Source of the DNA: JALZUV01 sp963837025
GTDB taxonomy: Bacteria; Pseudomonadota; Alphaproteobacteria; Rickettsiales; JALZUV01
DNA length: 64,000 nucleotides
Assembly: GCA_963837025.1 (NCBI GenBank)
Contig: CAWILT010000002.1
Coordinates: forward strand, 744,001 to 808,000
Direction of reading: 5' to 3'
A program made the translations under genes and the position numbers. Positions 58,060 to 64,000 of this stretch are shown piece after piece (the stretch's first letter is position 1; the number at the start of each line of letters is the position of its first letter). The notes under the pieces were generated by a model, which saw nothing but the letters and a program-made list of their open reading frames with translations, was not told the origin of the DNA and did no database searches.

Positions 58060-59898
58060 GTGCACGCATATCGTACACATCATTGTGGTGAATTAACAAA
58101 GGCCAATATTGGCGCTAGTGTGAAATTATCGGGCTGGGTGCATCGCAGCCGCGACCATGGCGAATTATTGTTTATTGATTTGCGCGACCATTATGGCATT
58201 ACCCAATTGGTAACAGAAGGCAAAAAAGACTCCGATGCTTTCTCAAAAGTGCGTAATGAAAGTGTGGTCACGATTGAAGGCGAAGTGATTGCCCGCACAG
58301 CTGAAGCGGTCAATGCAGCTATCCCCACGGGCGAAGTGGAAGTGAAAGTAAAAAGCTGGCATGTTGAATCTGCACCTGCCACTGAGCAACTTCCTGTACA
58401 AGTAAATACCGACAAAGAATTTCCTGAAGATACGCGCCTCACTTATCGTTTTCTTGATTTGCGACGTGAGAAGCTGCATCAAAATATTGTGATGCGTGCA
58501 AAAGTTATTCAACATATGCGCTGGGCGATGATTCAACAAGGCTTCACCGAAGTGCAAACACCAATCCTAACCAGCTCTAGCCCTGAAGGCGCGCGTGATT
58601 ATCTTGTGCCAAGTCGTGTGCATCCGGGCAAATTTTATGCGTTGCCGCAAGCGCCTCAAATTTTTAAGCAGCTATTAATGGTTTCAGGTTTTGATAAATA
58701 TTTCCAAATCGCACCGTGCTTTCGCGATGAAGATGCCCGCGCTGATCGCAGTCCTGGCGAGTTTTATCAGTTGGATATGGAAATGAGTTTCGCTACGCAG
58801 GAAGATGTGTTCAGCGTAATTGAGCCCGTAATGCAAGGTGTGTTTAACGAATTTGGCGGCGATAAAAAAGTAGTTTCAGGTTCATTCCCGCGCATTCCTT
58901 ACGATGAAGCGATGCTAAAATACGGTGTTGATAAACCCGATTTGCGTAACCCAATTGAGCTGGTTAATGCCACTGAAATTTGGCGCGATTCTGGTTTTGG
59001 TATTTTTAACGGCATTATCGAAAAGGGCGGTCATATTCGCGCTATTCCTGCCCCTAAAACATCAGAAATGCCGCGCAGCTTCTTTGATCAAACCATTGCG
59101 CATGCTCAGAGTGTGGGCGCTAAAGGGCTAGCCTATATTACGTTTTTAGAGGATGGCACGCCAAAATCGCCCATCGCGAAGTTTTTAAATGAAGAAAAAT
59201 TGGAGCAACTGAAATCACTATGCGGATTACAAAATGGTGATTCTGTATTTTTCGCGTCTGGCGCTTATGCTGAAGCGGGCGAGGTTGCGGGTAGTGTACG
59301 AAAATATCTGGGTGAAAAGCTTGAATTGATTGATCAAAATGAATTTAAATTCTGTTGGATTGTTGATTTTCCTTATTATGAATGGAATGAAGACGAGAAA
59401 AAAATTGATTTCTCACATAATCCATTCTCCATGCCACAAGGCGGGTTAGAAGTGCTTGAAGCAGCAAAATCCGATGAAGATTTGTTGGCTATTAAAGCGT
59501 TCCAATATGATATTGTATGCAATGGCATTGAGCTATCATCAGGTGCCATTCGTAATCACCGTATCGATATTATGCTCAAAGCCTTTGATATTGTAGGTTA
59601 TGATGAAGCCTTTGTGGAAAATAAATTTGGCGCTTTATATCGCGCGTTTCAATATGGCGCGCCGCCGCATGGAGGCATTGCACCCGGGGTTGACCGTATT
59701 GTGATGTTATTAGCCGATGAACCCAATATTCGTGAAGTGATTGCCTTCCCCATGAATCAAAAAGCAGAAGATTTATTGATGGGCGCACCTAATACAGCTG
59801 ACGATAAACAACTACGTGAGCTAAATATTTTGCTTTCACCATCCGCGCGACGTGCGTTAGATGAAAATAAGAGCGATGGCGAATTTCAAGTTGCTTGA
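58060..59898 (+). CDS. aspS: Aspartyl-tRNA synthetase
   Basis: 612 residues from a GTG start with AAAGGAAA upstream. The N-terminal OB fold binds the anticodon (ASVKLSGWVHRSRDHGELLF). The class II core has motif 2 PCFRDEDARADRSPGEFYQL and motif 3 GGIAPGVDRIVMLLADEPNI, with the bacterial GAD insertion between. A bacterial-type AspRS of this length may be discriminating or non-discriminating (Asp and Asn); I did not decide. It ends before a 48-nt gap and the His-rich gene. Confidence 0.97.
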   Translation: MHAYRTHHCGELTKANIGASVKLSGWVHRSRDHGELLFIDLRDHYGITQLVTEGKKDSDAFSKVRNESVVTIEGEVIARTAEAVNAAIPTGEVEVKVKSWHVESAPATEQLPVQVNTDKEFPEDTRLTYRFLDLRREKLHQNIVMRAKVIQHMRWAMIQQGFTEVQTPILTSSSPEGARDYLVPSRVHPGKFYALPQAPQIFKQLLMVSGFDKYFQIAPCFRDEDARADRSPGEFYQLDMEMSFATQEDVFSVIEPVMQGVFNEFGGDKKVVSGSFPRIPYDEAMLKYGVDKPDLRNPIELVNATEIWRDSGFGIFNGIIEKGGHIRAIPAPKTSEMPRSFFDQTIAHAQSVGAKGLAYITFLEDGTPKSPIAKFLNEEKLEQLKSLCGLQNGDSVFFASGAYAEAGEVAGSVRKYLGEKLELIDQNEFKFCWIVDFPYYEWNEDEKKIDFSHNPFSMPQGGLEVLEAAKSDEDLLAIKAFQYDIVCNGIELSSGAIRNHRIDIMLKAFDIVGYDEAFVENKFGALYRAFQYGAPPHGGIAPGVDRIVMLLADEPNIREVIAFPMNQKAEDLLMGAPNTADDKQLRELNILLSPSARRALDENKSDGEFQVA

Positions 59899-59946
59899 GG
59901 TAGGGCAGTCATAAAATCTTAACAATCCTGCTTTATATTAATTTTT

Positions 59947-60888
59947 ATGATACAAGATAAACAAGTGTCCGCAGCAGAACGCGAGCGGAATAAAACAGCT
60001 GAACAAAAGGCTGTAGACGTGGCATACACCATTAATCACGCTTTAGTTTGTGCCGCTACAGATATTATTGATCCATTCGTAGCTGCATGGTCACAGAAAA
60101 ATTTTGGTAAACAAATCCATACCAGTTGGTGCAATATGTCGCATGATCATGGCGAGGATGCTGCTTGTAATCATGATCATGGTCACGATCACAACCATAA
60201 TCATGAGCATCAACATAACCATAACCACGACCATCATCATCACGAGGTAAGCTTCGGTGGTGCGCTAAAACATTGGGTAATTGGCGAGGCGATCGGCGAT
60301 ATTGGAGCGGTTCCCGTTGCCATTGCAATGCAGCGTTACGCACCAAACTTCATGGAATGGATTAACGGTGGGATGGAGAAAATTTTCGGTAATACATATC
60401 GTAAAAGTGCCGATAAAGCAGCGATGACTTGGGCTTTGGAAAATAATATAACTCCAGGAAATCCAGTGGTTAAACAATATGGCGATGAATTATATCGCCA
60501 CGAAGTGCACCATTTTGGACAAGCCGTAGTATGGACGGTTGCATCCGTTGGATTAAATATTGCATCACAAAAACTCATCACGGGAAATCGCCATCCTGTG
60601 TCTCATATGCTATTATACAAATCTTTAGGGGCTGCTACGAGTGCTACCTTATTATTTGGCGGGCGTGCGGCCGCACCGAAAAAATTTCAAAGTTGGGATA
60701 AATGGACGAGTGAGAATATTTTCACACCTGCTACAAAATCCGTCGGAAAATTATTTGGTGTTGATGAGCAAACAGTTGATAATACAGTAAAAAAAGATGC
60801 AAGTGTCTACGATGATAATTGGGTTGCAAAAGCCAAACGCTATGAAGAGCAAATGAAAACGAGTGGCGAAGAGCTTGCAAAGCGCTAG
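59947..60888 (+). CDS. His-rich protein of unknown function
   Basis: 313 residues. Residues about 66-100 are a His/Asp/Asn-rich stretch (more than 15 His) that suggests metal binding. The N-terminal 60 residues are polar. Beyond it come moderately hydrophobic helices (WVIGEAIGDIGAVPVAIAMQ; AVVWTVASVGLNIASQKLIT; MLLYKSLGAATSATLLFGG) and a HEVHHFGQ motif. No signal peptide is clear. In general style it resembles the unknown protein at 29960-30808. No domain recognised. Not related in sequence to known zinc chaperones as far as I can see. Confidence 0.6.
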   Translation: MIQDKQVSAAERERNKTAEQKAVDVAYTINHALVCAATDIIDPFVAAWSQKNFGKQIHTSWCNMSHDHGEDAACNHDHGHDHNHNHEHQHNHNHDHHHHEVSFGGALKHWVIGEAIGDIGAVPVAIAMQRYAPNFMEWINGGMEKIFGNTYRKSADKAAMTWALENNITPGNPVVKQYGDELYRHEVHHFGQAVVWTVASVGLNIASQKLITGNRHPVSHMLLYKSLGAATSATLLFGGRAAAPKKFQSWDKWTSENIFTPATKSVGKLFGVDEQTVDNTVKKDASVYDDNWVAKAKRYEEQMKTSGEELAKR

Positions 60889-60983
60889 TCAGAATTTGGT
60901 TTTATGAATTTAAGTTGCGGCTGGCAGTAGCACTGTACTTTTTAAACCTTCGCTTTTTAAAACATCTATGCTATCAGCCATGA

Positions 60984-61481
60984 ATGAGTGAAGATTCAAT
61001 CATCCGCAAAAATGCCGCGCGATTAGTGTTTGTGCAGGCCATTTATGGCGAGCATTTTGGAGTGCCAATAAAGTCAGCTGAACGCTGGGTGGAGCGCTAT
61101 AATGAAGATTTGTTAACCGATGAAGCTAACCCTGAAAATGAATCGGATGAACGCTCTGAAGAAGTGTTTCAACTTAAAACCGACACGACACCCGACATGA
61201 AATTTTTACGCAAACTTTTACGCGGATGGCTAGAAGAAAAAGGCGCAGTGGAGCATTTTTTGACAGAGCTTTTAAGTGCTGATGAAAAACGTGGCTACCA
61301 TCGCCTAAGCCCGCTTATCCAATCATGCATTGCAGCGGGTAGCTTTGAGCTACTGCATTTAAATACTAAAAAACCCGTGGTATTAAAGGAATATATGGAT
61401 ATTTCCGGTGGTTTTTTTGATAACCCTGAATTGGGTTTTATTAATGGCGTTTTACAAGAAGTAGCCAATAGCGAAAAATAA
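60984..61481 (+). CDS. nusB: Transcription antitermination factor NusB (divergent)
   Basis: 165 residues. The N-terminal helix (KNAARLVFVQAIYGEHFGVP) and the C-terminal half (LSPLIQSCIAAGSFELLHLN, then KKPVVLKEYMDISGGFFDNP and ELGFINGVLQEVA) match NusB, which binds boxA RNA with NusE. The middle has an acidic insertion (ANPENESDERSEEVFQL) not found in most NusB proteins. NusB is usually next to thiL in alphaproteobacteria. Here thiL lies 2 kb downstream with four genes in between. Confidence 0.88.
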   Translation: MSEDSIIRKNAARLVFVQAIYGEHFGVPIKSAERWVERYNEDLLTDEANPENESDERSEEVFQLKTDTTPDMKFLRKLLRGWLEEKGAVEHFLTELLSADEKRGYHRLSPLIQSCIAAGSFELLHLNTKKPVVLKEYMDISGGFFDNPELGFINGVLQEVANSEK

Positions 61482-61544
61482 TTCGTAGGATTTAGTTATC
61501 AGGCGCGTATCATTAAGGTAACAACCATAAAGGATACTTTTAAC

Positions 61545-61976
61545 ATGAAAAAAATCTTATTTGCCACCACTGCCGCATTCTTACTTAGCGTAAGCTCCGC
61601 TAGCTTTGCCGAGCATCATGAAGGCGGCCATGCTGAAATGAAAGCTAAGTTTGACCAAGCCTTGCAAAAACTGCCCGAAGATAAAGCAGCAATGGTGAAA
61701 GAGACGTTCAAAGAAATGCGCGAAGACCGCAAAGAAAACCGCGGTAGCTATAAAAATGAACGTGATGAAATGAAAGCAATGCTCGAAGCGCCCGATTTTA
61801 ATAAAGCGGCATTTATGAGTAAAGCTGAAGCGATGAATCAACAACATTCAAAATCAAAATTAAAGAATGCCGAACGTATTGCTAATTTAGCTGAAAAGCT
61901 TACGCCTGAAGAACGCAAAATTATGATTGAAATTTTGCCTGAAAAAGGTGGCAAAAAAGGCAAAAAACAGGATTAG
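61545..61976 (+). CDS. Periplasmic Spy/CnrX-like metal- or stress-responsive protein
   Basis: 143 residues with a Sec signal peptide (MKKILFATTAAFLLSVSSAS, then cleavage after FA) and a His-containing mature start (EHHEGGHAEMK). The remainder is a helical hairpin (FDQALQKLPEDKAAMVKETF, then KEMREDRKENRGSYKNERDE; then LEAPDFNKAAFMSKAEAMNQ) like the Spy/CpxP/CnrX/ZraP fold, and a Lys/Gly-rich tail. The gene is followed 1 nt later by an ECF sigma gene, as in metal-sensing cnr-type operons. Metal binding is inferred from the family and the N-terminal His cluster. Confidence 0.8.
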   Translation: MKKILFATTAAFLLSVSSASFAEHHEGGHAEMKAKFDQALQKLPEDKAAMVKETFKEMREDRKENRGSYKNERDEMKAMLEAPDFNKAAFMSKAEAMNQQHSKSKLKNAERIANLAEKLTPEERKIMIEILPEKGGKKGKKQD

Positions 61977-61977
61977 T

Positions 61978-62544
61978 GTGAATCACGCACAACCTTTTGA
62001 TGATGTATCCCTGTTGGAGCAAATCCAGCAGGGTAATCATCAGGCATTTGCTAGTTTAGTGAATGCCTACAGCACCCGATTTTATCGGCTGGCATATCGC
62101 TATGTTGCGCAAAAAGAAGCAGCTGAAGATATTGTGCAGCGGGGTTTTTTAAAGCTGTGGGAAAAGCCATCGCGTTTTGATGCGTCAAAGGGCGTTCAAT
62201 TTACGACATGGTTTAGCCGTGTGATTATAAATTTAAGTTTAGATAATCAAAAAAAACGCACGCCCTTGCAATTAATTGATGGGTTTGAAGTTGTTGATGA
62301 ACGCGATGGCCAAGAAAAAGCTATGATAGATCTGCAAGAAAATATCCAGCTTGAAATCGCTATTAAAGCATTGCCCGTTCGCCAACAAACTGCACTTAAT
62401 TTGTGCTTTTATGAACAGGTTAGTAACATTGAAGCGGCGCAAATTATGCAAATTTCAGTAGGCGCAATTGAAAGTTTATTGATGCGCGCAAAATCAAATT
62501 TACGCCAACATTTAGAAGAAATTAACGTGAGGATATCCGCATGA
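61978..62544 (+). CDS. ECF RNA polymerase sigma factor
   Basis: 188 residues from a GTG at 61978, 1 nt after the upstream stop. An ATG at 61927 in the same frame lies inside the previous gene and is rejected. Region 2 is FYRLAYRYVAQKEAAEDIVQ, then FLKLWEKPSRFDASKGVQFT. Region 4 is PVRQQTALNLCFYEQVSNIE, then AAQIMQISVGAIESLLMRAK. It resembles the sigma factors of metal-stress operons. Its stop overlaps the next gene by 4 nt, so sigma and anti-sigma are coupled. Confidence 0.92.
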   Translation: MNHAQPFDDVSLLEQIQQGNHQAFASLVNAYSTRFYRLAYRYVAQKEAAEDIVQRGFLKLWEKPSRFDASKGVQFTTWFSRVIINLSLDNQKKRTPLQLIDGFEVVDERDGQEKAMIDLQENIQLEIAIKALPVRQQTALNLCFYEQVSNIEAAQIMQISVGAIESLLMRAKSNLRQHLEEINVRISA

Positions 62545-62831
62545 ACAATTTTGATATTGAAAAGCATCTTACCAGTCGTGCAATTCAGAACCCGTCTTCA
62601 GACCTTGCGAATCGCATTACGTTAGCTGCCCGCAAAAAGCCACAGCATCAAGATATGCGCTGGCAACTGCCTGTAGCTGTTTATGCAATAGCCGCTGTAT
62701 TTTTAATTGCGGCGGCATTGCAATTTCCGAATTTAGAAACTTCATTTGAGTCTGAGTCTGAGATTGCTGCAATCAGCAATGAACAACTTTTTGCTGAGGT
62801 GTTTACTTATGATGATGAAACGTTTTTCTAA
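62541..62831 (+). CDS. Short single-pass anti-sigma factor (CnrY-like)
   Basis: 96 residues: a cytoplasmic stretch of about 43 residues (MNNFDIEKHLTSRAIQNPSS, then DLANRITLAARKKPQHQD), one membrane helix (VYAIAAVFLIAAALQF) and a short acidic C-terminal end. This is the layout of the short CnrY-type anti-sigma factors, which bind sigma with the N-terminal part. Assignment rests on position, overlap with the sigma gene and this architecture; there is no sequence signature that I can confirm. Confidence 0.65.
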   Translation: MNNFDIEKHLTSRAIQNPSSDLANRITLAARKKPQHQDMRWQLPVAVYAIAAVFLIAAALQFPNLETSFESESEIAAISNEQLFAEVFTYDDETFF

Positions 62832-62862
62832 GCAAGTAAGTATAAATTTGAAAGGTGAGGGT

Positions 62863-63447
62863 ATGAAAAAACTTTTAATGCTGGGTATAATTTGCATCCT
62901 ATTTCCATTGTCGGCGATTGCCCGCAATAGCCAATATGACGAACAACCTTATTGTCGTGAAGTGACTGATAAAATAAAAATTAACGGCCGATATGAGCGT
63001 GTAAATGGTATGGCGTGCCAACAACCTAATGGTGAATGGAAGTTTGTGAGTATGGATGACTATCGCAACGGTCAACGTGGCTATACATCTAGCAATATAA
63101 CTCAAAGTTACGCAGCTCCAACTCGGGTATATGTTGAACGCGAAACCGTTTATTTGCCTAATTCTGGCTATAGTGTTTTTTTAGGACAAAATAGTTTCAA
63201 TCGTCAGTATTATAGCGGATATGGTCATCAAGGGTATGGATTTAATTATGGACATAAGCCATATAAGCAATATCGTCGATATCAAACAAAGCCCGCTTAT
63301 CATCACAATTATAAACATAAAAATTATGGTAGTTACGGAAATCGTAATACGCCGAATAAAACAAAACATATCATTAATCCGCTAACTGCAAAAGCTGGAA
63401 AATCTTTCTCGCAATCTAGTGGCGAATCTCGTACACCTAAAGAGTGA
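62863..63447 (+). CDS. Exported Tyr/His/Gly-rich protein of unknown function
   Basis: 194 residues with a signal peptide (MKKLLMLGIICILFPLSAIA), chosen at 62863 with AGGTGAGG upstream. The first mature part has Cys residues (EQPYCREVTDKIKINGRYER, then GMACQQPNGEWKF), like a small SH3-like/YXXX domain. The C-terminal half is low complexity, rich in Tyr, His, Gly and Lys (RQYYSGYGHQGYGFNYGHKP, then YKQYRRYQTKP). It is probably the last gene of the sigma operon. Its stop overlaps the thiL GTG by 3 nt (GTGA). Confidence 0.7.
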   Translation: MKKLLMLGIICILFPLSAIARNSQYDEQPYCREVTDKIKINGRYERVNGMACQQPNGEWKFVSMDDYRNGQRGYTSSNITQSYAAPTRVYVERETVYLPNSGYSVFLGQNSFNRQYYSGYGHQGYGFNYGHKPYKQYRRYQTKPAYHHNYKHKNYGSYGNRNTPNKTKHIINPLTAKAGKSFSQSSGESRTPKE

Positions 63448-64000
63448 AAGAATTTGATTGGATAGCACGGTATTTTGTACCACTTGCCGCACCTGAGGGG
63501 CTAGGTTTGAAAGATGATGCCGCTTTGCTAACCCCTAAAGCGGGTCGGCAGTTAGTGATTACAACTGATGCTATTACAGCGGGAGTGCATTTTTTCGCTG
63601 ATGATGCACCTGACGCTATCGCACAAAAACTATTGCGGGTTAACTTATCTGATTTAGCTGCGAAAGGGGCGATGCCACGGGGTTATATGCTATCGCTTAT
63701 GTTACCGGAAGATACAAATGCTGCTTGGTTAGAAGCATTTGTATCAGGCCTTGCTAGTGATCAAGCGCGATATGGAATTTATTTATTTGGCGGTGATACC
63801 ACCAAAATTAAAGGGCCAATCACTGCGAGTATAACTGCAATCGGAGAAGTAGTGGAAAATACCATGTTACGGCGCAGCACAGCGCAAATTGGTGATGTGG
63901 TTTACATGACAGGTGGCATAGGTAATGCTTTCTTAGGGCTTAAAATTCGTGAAGGAAAGCTAGAAGCAAATGATTATTTGTTAGATAAATATCTTTTTCC
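63444..64000 (+). CDS. thiL: Thiamine-monophosphate kinase, N-terminal part (cut by window edge)
   Basis: Starts at a GTG that overlaps the previous stop (GTGA). KDDAALLTP (the nucleotide-binding Asp pair), VITTDAITAGVHFFADDAPD, then KLLRVNLSDLAAKGAMPRGY, and LFGGDTTKIKGPITASITAI are ThiL. About 185 codons are present and the end is outside the window. Phosphorylates thiamine monophosphate to pyrophosphate. In many alphaproteobacteria thiL directly follows nusB; here four genes lie between. Confidence 0.94.
   Translation, partial: MKEFDWIARYFVPLAAPEGLGLKDDAALLTPKAGRQLVITTDAITAGVHFFADDAPDAIAQKLLRVNLSDLAAKGAMPRGYMLSLMLPEDTNAAWLEAFVSGLASDQARYGIYLFGGDTTKIKGPITASITAIGEVVENTMLRRSTAQIGDVVYMTGGIGNAFLGLKIREGKLEANDYLLDKYLF

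Noticed and set aside
62746..62862. Longer start for the Tyr/His-rich protein
   Set aside because: It overlaps the anti-sigma gene, and the ATG at 62863 gives a proper signal peptide and ribosome site.
1..64000. CRISPR arrays, tRNA/rRNA genes and insertion sequences
   Set aside because: No regular direct repeats with spacers, no tRNA-like cloverleaf with CCA end, no rRNA sequence and no transposase or integrase gene were noticed.

Overview
The window is chromosomal DNA from an alphaproteobacterium of moderate to low GC (low forties by eye). The lineage call rests on an alpha-type SspB adaptor, a SigF/NrsF sigma/anti-sigma pair, a bactofilin, a Flp-type pilin, TTAA-N7-TTAA sites that match the CtrA box, and a cluster of gene-transfer-agent (GTA) type phage genes. 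I cannot name the genus. Coding density is high, genes lie on both strands, and no tRNA, rRNA, CRISPR array or insertion sequence was seen.

Layout. 1-8.6 kb: housekeeping genes (ffh, bactofilin, nth, recO, parC) with a decayed GIY-YIG nuclease gene held between two palindromic repeats, a one-domain asparaginase-like protein and an XRE-HTH/receiver fusion. 8.6-13.0 kb: a SigF-NrsF-bufferin copper module in which the two maturation proteins (DUF692 and DUF2063) are fused into one polypeptide, followed by two phage-virion-like genes. 13.1-23.1 kb: dapA, smpB, tadA, sspB, ettA, a UvrD/PcrA helicase, a DUF368 lipid-carrier transporter and a lone Flp pilin, with a doubly damaged acetyltransferase gene. 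23.3-47.2 kb: a GTA-like or prophage-derived cluster in GTA order (small and large terminase, portal, protease, capsid, connector proteins gp6-gp8, gp12-gp15, DUF2793, holin, lysozyme). It is heavily interrupted. The capsid gene has an in-frame TAG, the gp14 peptidase gene is frameshifted, no tail-tube, tail-assembly chaperone or recognisable tape-measure gene is present, and unrelated genes (some on the other strand, with their own terminators) sit at several joints. 47.2-64 kb: an OmpA-domain protein, hflX-hfq, yaaA, pheT-pheS-rplT-rpmI, pdxH-tsaC, ogt, aspS, nusB and thiL. A second metal/envelope-stress type module (Spy/CnrX-like protein, ECF sigma, small membrane anti-sigma, Tyr/His-rich exported protein) lies between nusB and thiL.

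How the parts work together. The SigF unit looks like a copper-response locus: NrsF holds SigF, and SigF would drive bufA (the precursor peptide) and, past a terminator-like hairpin, bufBC (its modifying enzyme). The GTA region looks like a cell-controlled phage relic: a CtrA-type box precedes gp8, similar TAAGA/TCTTA inverted repeats precede three of its genes, and a stand-alone receiver protein is coupled to the holin/lysozyme genes. The capsid and gp14 lesions mean it either no longer makes particles, needs stop-codon readthrough, or reflects sequence errors.
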